Assembly: GCA_020747065.1 (NCBI GenBank)
Contig: JAGMVK010000013.1
Location: 806,001 to 870,000, forward strand
Direction: 5' to 3'
Source of the DNA: Cadophora sp. MPI-SDFR-AT-0126
Lineage: Eukaryota > Ascomycota > Leotiomycetes > Helotiales > Ploettnerulaceae
Length of the DNA: 64,000 bases
Shown here: one piece after another, positions 49,885 through 62,062 of the stretch
Numbering within the stretch: the stretch's first letter is position 1
Layout: each line of letters opens with the position of its first letter
Position numbers and translations under genes: made by a program
Notes under the pieces: model-generated
What the model saw: only the letters and a program-made list of their open reading frames with translations
Database searches by the model: none
What the model was told of the DNA's origin: nothing

Positions 49885-51156
49885 GCTTGGGAGATCATGA
49901 CTGGCGTTGTATGTTTTGTATCATTTTGTAAGGCATAGCGAGGAGTTTCGGAGGAGGTACATGGGACACGGGCCTCCGCCTGAACAGGCCATTGCATTGC
50001 ATATTGAAGGAGGCCCTCAATTCGGTATCTGTATGATGAAGAACTAGATAATAAATATATGTAGTTGTCCATGAAACAACGATGAAGGTATTCCCCTATC
50101 CTCAGTTTGAGATGCGTACTATCAATCAAGGTCATGAGCATTTAAGCTTGGCATGGTGGCATGGCATGATACATGGAGGAGTAGATGTACCCTTAGCAGA
50201 TTGGGGCGGCGGGGTAGTGGCTGGAGCAGAGAGTGAATCTATTATGACAAGCAAAGCGTGTGATGAAGGCAAATTCAAAGTCACAAGCGACTGGATGGCA
50301 TTGCAGGTACTACCCTATCAATCAAGCGCATTGTGCTTTTGATGCGAATATTGACCGCTCAATCGAGAGTTTAGAGGAGGCAGAGAAGCAGTCTGTGATA
50401 GGCTGATTCGGCTGATATGGGTGTGATAGTAGAATTATTGATATAAACACATCCAATGAAGAAGCCCATGAAGAGCTCAACCTGCACACAAGGAACAGAC
50501 CACTAGAATTCAACTTTGTCACGATAGCTGGTGGCACCTCGTATCCTCCCTGGATTTGTCGATTGCCAAAGAAGAGTCAAAGGAAGAGTCACAGATCTGA
50601 CTTGGCTTGGTAGTCTCCTGATGTTTACAAACATCCAATATTGACTTCCGATACCTTTCTTTGGCCTCCTATTCACCACTCACCAGTGACCATTCATCAT
50701 TCATGCTAATTCTGACCTTTTTACCGGCCTACCTACTCGTGTATTCAATGTTTTGTGACAATTCTGTGACTCCTTCGGTGATAAAGTAGGGTTTGAGCCC
50801 TTTCGGCGTGACGGCAGTGCTCAGCTGGGGGTGCCACTAGCCTCTTTTTGCCCCTCATTTATGCGAGCCCAATCTTTTGCAATCAACCCCACCCAGGACA
50901 AGTTTCTTCTCGGTCGTCCAACCTCCTCGTCCTTCTCCTCCCCTCCCTCTTCTTACTCCACCTCCCCTCCATCAAAAGCCTCAACTTTCGTTGCGCGCTC
51001 AGTTCTCTCCTGTCTGGGTTATCCACGACAGCTTTCAACATCTTCATACTCGACCAGTGGCCTTCTGCCCACTCTCGAGTCAACAACACCCCACTGCGCT
51101 CCGGCGTCAACAAGAAAAGTCCTCATTAATCAGCTTTTCGAAGCACCACCGCCACC
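49885..51156. promoter_or_regulatory. eEF2 promoter and leader region
   Basis: 1.27 kb between the CSF1 stop and the eEF2 ATG. The last 300 bases are strongly C/T-rich, as in highly expressed fungal genes. TAGGGTTT (the complement of AAACCCTA, a telobox-like element) is at 50787-50794. Open frames of 90-130 codons at 50831-51275 are translations of the pyrimidine-rich leader and are not called as genes. Confidence 0.55.
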
Positions 51157-53955
51157 ATGGTCAAGTAAGTTCAATCTCTATCTTGATCCTCTATATCAGA
51201 CTCGAAGAAGTTGGCGACGACCTTAGCTTGCTCTGGCACAGCTTCAAAGATGCAGATTTCATCCGTCGGCGCTAAGCCCAACCTTTAGAGGTCGAGGCAG
51301 AGGCTAATCTTTGTGTGCAATGTAGCTTCACCGTCGAAGAGGTCCGCCAATTGATGGACAAGGCCAGCAACGTCCGTAACATGTCCGTTATTGCCCACGT
51401 CGATCACGGAAAGTCAACCCTCACCGATTCCCTCCTCTCCAAGGCCGGTATTATCTCCGCCGCAAAGGCCGGTGATCAACGAGCCACCGATACTCGTGCG
51501 GATGAGCAGGAGCGTGGTATTACAATCAAGTCGACCGCCATCTCCCTGTACGGAAACTTGGAGAACGACGAGGACCTCAAGGATATCGTTGGCCAGAAGA
51601 CCGACGGACGGGATTTCCTGATCAACTTGATCGACTCGCCCGGTCACGTCGATTTCTCTTCTGAGGTCACTGCTGCTCTCCGTGTCACTGATGGTGCTCT
51701 CGTTGTTGTCGATACCATCGAAGGTGTGTGTGTGCAGACCGAGACTGTGCTCCGTCAAGCTCTTGGTGAGCGTATCAAGCCTGTTGTTATCATCAACAAG
51801 GTCGATCGTGCTCTTCTTGAGCTCCAAGTCTCCAAGGAGGATCTGTACCAGTCTTTCTCAAGAACCATCGAGTCCGTCAACGTCGTTATCTCCACCTACT
51901 TCGACAAAGTTCTCGGTGATGTCCAAGTTTACCCATACAAGGGCACTGTTGCCTTCGGTTCTGGTCTCCACGGATGGGCTTTCACTGTCCGCCAATTCGC
52001 TGTCAGATATGCGAAGAAATTCGGTGTTGACAGAAATAAGATGATGGAGCGTCTCTGGGTATGTGAGGATTCTTCTGGAATATCATATATGTGCTAATAG
52101 ACTTTCAGGGCGACAACTACTTCAACCCCCACACCAAAAAGTGGACTACCAAGGGTACCCACGAGGGCAAGCAATTGGAGCGTGCCTTTAACCAGTTTAT
52201 CTTGGATCCCATCTTCAGAATCTTCAACGCTGTTATGAACTTCAAGAAGGATGAGGTTGCCACTCTTCTAGAGAAGCTCTCCATCAAGCTTTCTCCTGAT
52301 GATAAGGACAAGGAGGGCAAGCAGCTCCTGAAAGTTATCATGAGAACTTTCCTCCCAGCCGCTGATGCACTTATGGAGATGATGATTCTTCACTTACCAT
52401 CCCCAGTCACTGCCCAGAAGTACCGTGCCGAGACCCTCTACGAAGGTCCTCCCGATGATGAGGCATGCATTGCCATTCGCGACTGTGATCCTAAGGGTCC
52501 TCTCATGTTGTACGTCTCCAAGATGGTGCCAACATCTGATAAGGGTCGTTTCTACGCTTTCGGTCGTGTCTTCGCCGGTACGGTCCGCTCCGGTCTTAAG
52601 GTCCGCATCCAGGGACCCAACTACACCCCTGGCAAGAAGGACGATCTCTTCATCAAGGCTGTTCAACGTACCGTTCTGATGATGGGCGGAAAGGTTGATC
52701 CTATTGATGATGTCCCAGCCGGTAACATTCTTGGTCTTGTCGGTATTGATCAGTTCTTGTTGAAGTCAGGAACTCTCACCACCAGTGAGACAGCCCATAA
52801 CCTGAAGGTCATGAAGTTCTCCGTTTCTCCTGTCGTCCGTCGTTCCGTCGAGGTCAAGAACGCCCAAGATCTCCCCAAGCTTGTCGAAGGTCTCAAGCGT
52901 CTTTCAAAGTCCGATCCTTGTGTTCTTACCATGATCACTGAGTCCGGTGAGCACGTTGTCGCCGGTGCCGGTGAGTTGCACTTGGAAATTTGCTTGAAGG
53001 ATCTCGAGGAGGATCACGCTGGTGTTCCTCTCCGTATCTCCGACCCTGTCGTTGCTTACCGTGAGACTGTCACCGAAAAGTCCAGCATCACCGCTCTCTC
53101 CAAGTCCCCCAACAAGCACAACCGTCTTTACATGATTGCTGAGCCTATGGATGAGGAGCTTGCTAAGGAAATCGAGGCCGGAAAGATCTCACCCCGTGAC
53201 GATCTCAAGGCCCGTGCCCGTATCTTGGCCGATGACTTTGGCTGGGATGTAACCGATGCCCGTAAGATTTGGTGTTTCGGTCCAGACACCAGCGGTGCCA
53301 ACTTGTTGGTTGACCAGACCAAGGCCGTTCAATACTTGAACGAAATCAAGGATTCCGTCGTTTCTGGTTTCCAATGGGCTTCCAGAGAAGGACCAGTTGC
53401 TGAGGAGCCAATGAGAGGTTGCAGATTCAACATTATGGATGTTACCCTTCACGCCGATGCTATCCATCGTGGTGGTGGACAATTGATCCCAACTGCTCGT
53501 CGTGTTCTCTACGCTGCCGCCCTCCTTGCCACTCCAGCCCTCCAGGAGCCCGTCTTTTTGGTCGAGATTCAAGTGCCCGAGAGCGCCATGGGTGGTGTTT
53601 ACGGTGTCCTTACTCGCCGTAGAGGTCATGTTTTCAACGAAGAGCAACGCCCAGGAACTCCTCTCTTCACCATCAAGGCTTACCTCCCAGTCATGGAGTC
53701 TTTCGGCTTCAACGCTGATCTCCGCTCGCACACCTCCGGACAGGCCTTCCCAACTTTGGTCTTTGACCATTGGCAAATTCTTCCTGGTGGATCTCCTCTT
53801 GACGGAACTTCCAAGGTTGGTACCATCGTCCAGGACATGCGTAAGCGCAAAGGTCTCAAGGTCGAGGTACCAGGTGTTGAGAACGTAAGTCGAATGTTTT
53901 CTATGATTCCAACGCATCAAGCTAACCCCTTCTGTAGTACTATGATAAGCTATAG
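51157..53955 (+). CDS. EFT2: Translation elongation factor 2 (eEF2)
   Basis: The GTPase that drives ribosomal translocation. Four exons (51157-51164, 51326-52058, 52109-53884, 53938-53955) give 844 aa, the standard length. The first coding exon is only 8 bases and joins through a 161-base intron to give [14 protein letters not shown]. GTPase motifs are AHVDHGKS (G1), DSPGHVDF (G3) and NKVD (G4); switch I carries [13 protein letters not shown]. The diphthamide site is His700 in [12 protein letters not shown]. The last exon encodes the invariant tail YYDKL. Codon usage is strongly biased toward C-ending codons, fitting very high expression. The 3' end converges on the MDR oxidoreductase gene. 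Confidence 0.98.
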
Positions 53956-54420
53956 ATACATCTTATCCCAATGGATAGGTTCTCTCTTCAGCTCTCTCAA
54001 GTGTTGTGCATCCCTCTTCAAGAAAGACTTGACACCGTTTTTCTCCGACCCGCGTATCACGACTATTACGACAAAGACAAAAAAGCACAGCAGACTTCGG
54101 CACTTTCGATCGATGGGCGGGCTTGGGTTGGGTTCGGCCCTGAGGCTCAGCTGAAAAAGACACACAAGCAAGCAAGCTGGACTACAACGTGATACGACCA
54201 TTAAATCCTCAATCCATGCTTTTTCTTACGTTTTTTGCTACTGCGGTCTATTTCGCCTTTTCATGTATGTAGCTGCATGAGAAATGGAATACTTTAGAAC
54301 ACTCTTGCCTGTCATTTGAAAAGTTGTGAGGAATTCAAGTTGACTTAACAAGCCGGTTTTTGTTTGCGATGTAAATCCAGTGGAGTGTTTACGCGCCATG
54401 TCTAGGGTCGACTTGAAAGT
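53956..54420. other. Convergent intergenic region, eEF2 / oxidoreductase
   Basis: 465 bases that presumably hold both 3' UTRs. Frames crossing the eEF2 stop are by-products of reading through its last intron. Confidence 0.5.
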
Positions 54421-55983
54421 CTACTCAGCGATTCTCCAAACCAATCTCTCTCCACTAGCCTCCTTCCTTCTTAACGCATCCATAGCGCCCTGCGCTCTCT
54501 CCAGTAACGTGTTCCCTTCAATAATACGATACCGATTCGGCTTCACCACGCCCTCAGCCAAAAGTGTCGGCATGATCTCCGACTGAAGCCTTTCCTTGAA
54601 AACAGGATTCTAATTACTAGTATCAGTTTCCATTCTCATTTCAGGCCCATAGCAATCAACTAAAAAGGGAATCGGCAGAAAAGACAGGGGAGAGAACAAT
54701 CTCACTCACATCAAGATAAAAATGCGTCCTCACACCCCTCACAATAACTCCCTCCTTCCAGTTTGCACTCCCCTGAACATCCATCGAGTACTCGGGCAAC
54801 ACTCCCTCCGCCGCATCCCTCACAATGACCGGCAACAACACCGCGACTTTAGTCCCCTTTTCCGCGATCTTTGAAAGTGGTGCGAGACTGCCGTTCTTAG
54901 AGCCGATGCAATCGAGGATAAATGGGACCTTGGGCTCTCTTTCCCTTCCTGAGACTGATTGGACGGAGGACAAGATATCCGAAACTACTGTCGGAGAGCG
55001 ATAGTCAAATGTCTCCCTCGCTCCATAGGATTTTAACGTCTCGTGGTGGGCTTTCGAAGCGGTAGTGATCAGATTCCGGTATCCATAATACCGCAAAACT
55101 TGCAGCGCAAATTGGCCTACAGACGAGGAACCTCCCCAGATGAGGATCGGCGAATCCGCGTGTTCGGGCACGTAAGAAGGGGGTTTGGGCCAGGGAAGGG
55201 GGAGGTTGAGATCTGCGGTGACGGAGTGGAAGACTGTCACGAAGTTGTTGGGGAGGGTAACTGCTTCCTGGAGGGTGTGTGTTGGTGGGAGGAGGGCGAG
55301 GAGATACCGAGGGGCGAGACAATAGATTCTGCGGTAAGTTAGCAATTAGCTTGTCTAAGGTGGGTTGGGAAGAGGATAAGATGACACCTGTGTGAGTTTT
55401 TGGAACATCTTGGGGTGTTTAAAAGAGGAATATATGGGCTGCGCGAGTACGTACTGGTGGGCTTTCTCGACTTGGGAACGCCAGGTGAAACCAAAGACCT
55501 GAGGATTGTTAATTCATCCTTCTCTTCCCTTATGGTGAGATGCACGTCTGTCTGTGACAGACAATTGTCTGATGGAGAACCGAAAAGTGGGAAAGTGAGT
55601 TACTTACTTTATCACCGACTTTCAGATCCTTAATATCTGGACCGATTTCCACCACGGTCCCAGCGATCCCATCACCCAGGACCTGCGGATGCGTGACGAG
55701 GAGACCGCCGTCGTTTTGATGTAGGTCTAGGGGTGTTGACGCTGTCCAGAGGACTTTGACGAGGACTTCATCGCCTTTCGGCTTAGGTGTGGGGACCTGT
55801 GTTTTGATGTTAGGTCTCCTATATTTTAGATTTGGAGATTGAGAATGAGAGGATGAGAGTGCTTTGCTGAGTTTACTAAAGGCATGGAATGGCATGAGAT
55901 GGGATGAGTTGACGAACCTGTCTTATCTCCAATGGAGCACCAAGAGCTACTGTGACTACTGCATCGTGAGTCTGGGTCGACAT
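54421..55983 (-). CDS. MDR-family oxidoreductase (zinc-type alcohol dehydrogenase-like / enoyl reductase)
   Basis: A medium-chain dehydrogenase/reductase, probably NADPH-dependent and acting on enoyl or quinone-like substrates. Five exons (55983-55918, 55796-55608, 55498-55455, 55328-54710, 54609-54421) give 368 aa. The N-terminal GroES-like domain includes GDEVLVKVLWTASTPLDLHQ and PQVLGDGIAGTVVEIGPD. The catalytic zinc cysteine is absent, which points to the zinc-free CipB/ToxD-like fungal branch. The Rossmann fold has LIWGGSSSVGQFALQVL. QEAVTLPNNFVTVFHSV is typical of the branch. The C-terminal exon ends RLVWRIAE. The substrate cannot be inferred. The next gene upstream on the same strand is an epoxide hydrolase. 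Confidence 0.9.
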
Positions 55984-56771
55984 GGTTGAGATCGGGAGTG
56001 GGCGATTTTAAGCGAGGTTGTCGGACAAGTAAATATCAAGATAATTCTGCGAAAATTGAGATGAGCAAACTCGAAAGTGAAACTTCTTCAGTTTTCAATA
56101 TCAACTCAGTACTGATTATTCGACCTACAAGAAAGACAGCACGTCTTTTATACATCAAAACCCTCAAACGCAACTCGTCTCCACTCCACACATGCAGTAC
56201 GTACATGGATTTCAAAGCAAATCCACGTGATCATCACGCAACGAGCATTTCTGTCCAGGTATGGCATGGTCCTTGTAGATCACACGTAATGAGATTCTCA
56301 GTTGACCATTAAAATTGAGATCTTAGAATTTACTTGTGCATGCTTCGTATCTGTATGCTTGGTACGTGCTGAAAGAAATCGAGGTTTGGAGTCGGTGCAT
56401 GGTACTAGAAGATTCCACTTCATGAGGGAAGTCAACCAATGAGCCAATCCGAATCATTCATTTCCTTGCATGAATATGAAAATCTGGTTTGTGTAATATC
56501 GACGGCAAACCTCATGTTATTGCCCCCTGCACGCAGTATGTGTTGTTGGAGTTGTGGTCCGATGGGTGGTCATAGTGGGGTTGCGGCATCGGGATAATTC
56601 ACGTGAATTAGTGGCGCTTCTGAGGTGAAGACTTGAGTGTTCGGGACTGTATAATTAGATAGTGATTTTGTATTGCAGTGTTACTGTATCTCTCTCGCAT
56701 AGCGTCTCATTGCTTGACACCAACGTGAAAAAGTCTCATCTCGTCCGGTCCATTTCTCTCCTTCTGCCGGA
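55984..56771. other. Interval between oxidoreductase and epoxide hydrolase
   Basis: 788 bases, both flanking genes on the minus strand, so this is the oxidoreductase promoter plus the epoxide hydrolase 3' UTR. A 16-bp perfect palindrome lies at 56595-56610. An open frame at 55986-56312 on the plus strand has no motif. Confidence 0.5.
56595..56610. promoter_or_regulatory. 16-bp palindrome centred on CACGTG
   Basis: TAATTCACGTGAATTA is self-complementary over all 16 bases. Its core CACGTG is a bHLH/bZIP recognition box. It lies about 610 bases upstream of the oxidoreductase ATG, on that gene's promoter side. Confidence 0.5.
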
Positions 56772-58125
56772 CTACTTCTCAGCAAACCCTCCCAAAAGCT
56801 CATTAACCTCATCCTTCCTCTCCAACATGACCCAATGGCCCGACTCGAGCTTCTCAACTTCCAACTTCGGTGCGTACGGCTTCATCTGATTCTCGAAATC
56901 GGCGGTTGCACTTATAAAATTGGTAGTTGTGATGAGGAGTGTTGGTTGTTGGAGGATGTGGTTTGCTTCAGGGATCTCTGATGTTTTGATTATTATGATG
57001 GGTGGATATTGAGGAAAGGGTACATTAGAACAAACCTTTTTCATCTGCGGCATTGATATTCTGTAGCTGTGCTTTGTACCAATTGATAGCAGCGCCATAT
57101 CCACCATTCTCAGGGCCAAAAAGTCTCAAGTCGTGCTCGATGTCCTTAGGATTCAGTGTTAGTATGAATCTAGAATTCCTGTAATGGAAGTGTGCCATTA
57201 CCTCTTGACTCAGCCAGTCCTCTTTTTCAGCAACCTTCCCTTCACTCAGCCAATTTTTAAATCCTCCTCTAGCACCCATGTAGTCCTTACCAAGCTCGGC
57301 GTTGGTGGAATGAAAGAGAGATTGTACGGATTCAACCTTACAGCGACGAACACCAGTCAGTAAACCTCATATCTCCCATGATCAAGTGCCAGTCACGGAC
57401 AGCATGACGGCACAGACTTGACCTTGGCAGAAATCTCGATCGCCCGGAGATAAAACGAGAAACTCACATTCTTGTTCAACAACTCCGCAGCACCATCTTC
57501 ATTGAAGAACAGGAAATACCCAAAGACTTCAAATCCCATAGCTTCCTTGACAGATTTATCTACGAACGTGGCCATTTCCTCGGTCAGTCCGTGGCCTGGC
57601 GACACATAACCCACGTCCAGGAAGGCGAGCTTGCTGAAGAGAGATGGGTAGTAGTTCGCTAGGCGGGAGAGAATGAAGGACCCCCTGTTCCATGAATTTT
57701 AGCTTCTCTCTCCTCACCGTTTGAAAAGAAAATGATCATAGTCACGCAGGTTGTCAAATTCAATGGAAAGAATTAGTGAGAGCGACAAACCAATCATGCG
57801 CCACTCCAAATACCTCCTCTCCAACGCCCTCATTCTCCAAGAGCTCATACACATCTTTCGCCATATCTTTCCCCATATATGCTTTCACATCAAGCGGTTT
57901 CGAACTCCCTCCGTACCCTAGCAAATCAGGAGCGATGATTCCATATCCTTTTTGTTGGAAGTAAGGGATTTGGTGACGCCAATCGTACGATGATGATGGG
58001 AAGCCGTGGAGGAAGAGAATGTATGACTTCGGCTTTTGGGTTTTTGGGTCGGTGGTAGGACGGATGTGGATGTAGCTGTAAGTGTAAGCACGGGAGGCCG
58101 TGAAGGTACTGTGTTGGTAGGCCAT
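56772..58125 (-). CDS. Alpha/beta-hydrolase, epoxide hydrolase family
   Basis: Predicted to open epoxides to diols; cytosolic. Five exons (58125-57791, 57684-57468, 57336-57202, 57144-57036, 56977-56772) give 333 aa. The oxyanion-hole motif is HGFPSSSYDWR (from residue 40). The nucleophile is Asp111 in AHDWGSFI, where the aspartate distinguishes epoxide hydrolases and haloalkane dehalogenases from esterases. The PDLLGYGGSSKP loop and the catalytic histidine in ESGHWVMLERKDEV are present. Start: the ATG at 58125 gives MAYQHSTFTASRAY. The frame is open upstream to 58200, which would add 25 residues, but the shorter start fits the family better. Substrate unknown. Confidence 0.9.
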
Positions 58126-58775
58126 CTCGAGGACTTGATTTGTTTGATGCTCAGGAAACGTGAGGTGTGTATGTAAAGATCCAGAGAAGCTCGTTTTCAT
58201 CGATGATTCTTCTGGACATCATCTGGGGATGGCTTTGACTTATATATGCAACCGAAAACGACTGAGCAGGAAGTGTTGTATATCGTTTCTGCCAAGGCCA
58301 AGAAACTCCTGGCGAATGAGACAGCTCGAAAATCGAGGACATGGATTCTGATTGGCTGTGGAGCCGGGCAGTCCAAACTGTGCCTCAATCCAGTAATGCC
58401 AGTGACACCGGACTTCGCAACTGCCTGGGACGCCGCTCGGCATTTTTCGCCTCGTAGACCGCGCGATTGAGGCTCAAAAGTCCGGCAAGAAAACAAGCAC
58501 AGCTCATAGATGAGTAGACAAATTTCCAGAGACCACACTGCCGTCTCTTCAATTCACATATCCTTGAGTCGACAATCTAAGCATTGGTCAGAATGGCCCA
58601 AATTCCACTGCCTGCTTTTTACATGTTTTCCCAAGATCTGAACGCCGCCCGTCCATCATTCACTTTATATACCATACCGTCCATCCTTCATCCCAAAAAC
58701 CAGTGCTGGATATCGTAAACGCCCGTACATCGACAAGCAAGACGCTGCAAAAGTTCATATCTCATCGTCACCCCC
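58126..58775. other. Interval between epoxide hydrolase and GCP2
   Basis: 650 bases holding the epoxide hydrolase promoter and the 3' UTR of GCP2. Short open frames only. Confidence 0.5.
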
Positions 58776-61657
58776 TCACGCCTGCGCTCCACCATCCTCA
58801 TCAGTCTTAAGACCACTGTACTGCGTGCCCTGATTGGCAGTACTCAACCGAGCACACAGGCCTAATAATACTACTGTTTCTGTCGCGGCGTAGTGATTCA
58901 ATGCGTCGAGAAGAATCTGGAGATGTCTGCTGAAGTTATCCTCGTACTTCTTGATGATTTCAAACATCCTCTCAAGCTTCTCTGCTCGTGCCGCATCGGT
59001 CAGTGGGCCCTGTGCAGCAGAAGAGCTAGTCGAGTCACCATGTCGTTGGTTCTTTTCCGCTTGATATCGATTCCAATGCTGTTTGTTCATGGACGAAGGT
59101 TTCTCAGTACCTGTCATATCTGGGTCGGCCTTCTCCAATTCTCTGGCAAGCCAGCCTGTGTATGATGCGAAGAATGTGCAGGTCTGCATGAGCTTCGAAT
59201 GGATCTACCAATGATTAGGAAATGGTCTCCGAAGAAATGCACAGACTTACTCTCAAAAGCCTGCTGTTGGTAAGCATGCATTCTTTCAGGCATGTATCCA
59301 AGAAGTCGACGTGGTCTTGCATAAGCTCATCAACTGTTCGCACGGGAGTTGCGCCGCCCTTGCTATCCTCTTTCGCACTCAATCGTGCCATCAATGCCTG
59401 CCAATTAGGCTCGATGACTTCCGCAGTGCAGAAATACAATAATTGCTGAACAAACACCAGCATTCGAGCTCGCAATGTGAATACGCGCCGTTTCCACATT
59501 TCGAGTATCGAATTCGAACTTTGATGGGCCCAGCTGGCGGATCTGTTGTGAGTCTGCCAGCACGAAACAAGCTGTTGCTCAAGATATCGAAGCGACAGAA
59601 GATATCGAAATAGTGCCTGATATCTCCATACTGTCTTTCTACTGATGACCAGCGAGACCGGAAATGGGACTGAATAATCCAACTGCAGAGAAGTGAACCC
59701 GACAGCAGCTTTATCGCTCTCATTGGTGGGCTGAGTAGCTGGTGTCTGAAGAGATTCGCCTTGCTCGATTCCCGAAATGTTTACGACCCTTGTCAGAGAA
59801 TTCGTCAAGCTGATCTCATTCATCTCAACCTTGATATCCTCCTTGAACGGATCTTGCGCAGCCACACTACCGGGCTGTCTGAGCACAAGATCCAGCAGAG
59901 ACTGCAGCTTGCTCGTATTGACACTCTTGACTGGTTTCCTGAGCTCAGACGTGCCAAGTTCCAGGAAGTAAGAGAAGAAATCCGACCGGTCCAGAAAAAA
60001 GTAATGCTTCAGTGACCGTAACCGAGCAGGTAGGGCATGCGTCGTTAGTAACAGCTTCAGCAAAGATTCGTTGGCATGAGCATAAGCGCTGTTGACGTTA
60101 TCCAAGAACCGATTGTCGTCGAAAGATCGAGGGACGTCAGTGACAGCCTTGCTCACATCCACACCACCACACTCGCGAACCACATTGAGGTATTTGCCTG
60201 CCAGTAATACCTTATCTTTGACACCTTCAAGTTGCGGCGGGACATCATGATCCCGAATGGTGTATCTCCTCTCCCAATACTCGTCCGTGTAATCCTCCTC
60301 CAGTCTCTCGCGCTTGATACTTTTCTGTTCTCTGACCAAAAACTCGGCATGTGGATCCTTAATGCTTCCGTGGTGGAGCCACTCATTCAACATCATCATG
60401 TATGGCCGACTGGCATCTCGCAATAACGACGTCAATAGTACACGAGCAGCAGGATCTCCAGACATTGATTCCAGCCGCTTGGTAATAAGTCCTAGAACGC
60501 TTCCGCCTTTGCATATCTTCTTCCCCGGTATATTCCCAGGTCCAAGATCTCCGCCTTCTCGCAGACTCTCCAGAATATTCTCAATATCGTCAAAACCATC
60601 ATCTGAGTCCTCGTCCTCCTCTAACATGGAATTGCGTTTTAGGATTTCGTGAGCTAAGGCATAGAGCTGGAACATCATATGGCTGGTCGGTAAAGTATGT
60701 AGATTCAAAACATGTAAAGTGAAAGAGGGATTCGTCAGAAACTGCGTCTCAAGTTGGGCAACCAAAATCAGGTAGTCCTGGAGGAGTTTCCGTATGGCTG
60801 CACAAAGTGCATGATTTACCGCACCGAACTCCTCTCGACTCTGTACTTCCACAAAAGCATCTACAGCACCATAATGAGTTGCCATTTTCAGCATCGTAGT
60901 CGTAAGATCCTGGAGGCTGGGATCTAAGCCAGGTTGAATCTTGAATCCTGGTCCAGCAAGGCGATCTTTCTCGATAGAAGGGTTGTAGACCTTCGAGAAT
61001 CGGATGTACTGTCCCTCGTAGCCCATGAAAACAAACAGAAGATCCTCTAATATAGCTGCTTCCTGGACTTCCAAAGATAGCTCATGAAGAGGGCGGGGTT
61101 GGAGAGTAGTTGGAGCTTGTGATGAAAGCGGTGGTACAGATATCCGTGACGCAAGAGGAGCAGATGTATGCGGAACTAGAGAAGCCTCGGGAGCCCATGG
61201 TGCTATCGTGTGATCATCAGATTTGTTTCTACAAGATGTAGCGTACAGGGAACAATATACCTGCTGGTGCCTCCGTCTTCACAGGCTTCGGCCTCGGATC
61301 CCCCGAATACGTCCTACTGGCGTCCGGTCTCTGCCGTTCCGGCGGCTGCGTCGATCCAGGCCTTCTCTCCGGGCTTCTCGTTCTCGAAGATATCGTTTCC
61401 CTGGTCGTCACCTGCACCCTCTCCGTTCTCCGCTCCTCCACTGCTTTACTTGATCGCTGTACCCCAGAAGCTGTTCTCTTATGTCCACCTGTCGACGTAG
61501 AAGGCTGAGGCGATTGCTGTCTCCTTGGATCTGGCCGCTCACTTCGACTCCCACTCTGTTGTCCTGAGGGGGGGCGGGGTTGTGTACTTCCACTATCTGT
61601 GGTCGTCGTCCTGCGATCGCTGCGCGAGGGGATTCTGGCGTGGGACAAAGACGACAT
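58776..61657 (-). CDS. Gamma-tubulin complex component 2 (Spc97/Alp4-type)
   Basis: A subunit of the gamma-tubulin small complex that nucleates microtubules at the spindle pole body. Three exons (61657-61261, 61202-59251, 59204-58776) give 925 aa. The first 170 residues are disordered, rich in Ser/Arg/Pro/Thr. The GCP fold starts at about residue 180 with AILEDLLFVFMGYEGQYIRF. It continues with AIRKLLQDYLILVAQLE, LLRDASRPYMMMLNEWLHHG (a strong GCP signature), HYFFLDRSDFFSYF, LDYSVPFPVSLVISRKTVWRY and the helical C-terminal domain that contacts gamma-tubulin. Assignment to GCP2 rather than GCP3 rests on overall character and is likely but not proven. It is divergent from the proteasome alpha-5 gene. 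Confidence 0.9.
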
Positions 61658-62062
61658 TACAATTACATTTGCGCTCGAGCCTTACAGATTTTGAGTGACC
61701 AACGAGTAAGACGAGAGTCCGGACTTGTTGAAGGTTGCGCTCAGAAGTTTGATGTTGCATCTCGTACTTGCGATAAACTGGGAGACGCGCTTCTTCAACA
61801 TTGGCGCGTTCGAATGGCGCTAGTAGAAGGTGGCTAGTCCGCTTTTAGCTCAGCACGCTCAGGTCCCAGACCGAGCTGTCGTGGATGAAGCGTGCCTGGA
61901 GAGCAACGAACGACGCTTTTTTACTTCAACTTCTTGTCTTCTCAACACAACCCTTGAAATTACCAGATAACTACTTGAAGATATTCTGCAGAAGTTCTTG
62001 CAGCTCCGTATCCGTTCTGATTTTCCGCAGCGATCCCAGTTGATTACCAGAAGCTATCAAGA
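61658..62062. promoter_or_regulatory. Divergent promoter region, GCP2 / proteasome alpha-5
   Basis: 405 bases between divergent start codons. A GGTGGC sequence occurs near 61830 but is too short to call a proteasome-associated control element. Confidence 0.5.

Noticed and set aside
50831..51275. Three overlapping frames of 93-132 codons before eEF2
   Set aside because: They translate the C/T-rich leader and first intron of eEF2 and lack motifs.
53189..53920. 243-codon antisense frame over eEF2
   Set aside because: A by-product of the strong codon bias of eEF2.
61825..61836. Possible proteasome-associated control element (GGTGGC) between GCP2 and PUP2
   Set aside because: Only six bases match the yeast GGTGGCAAA element, which is expected by chance.
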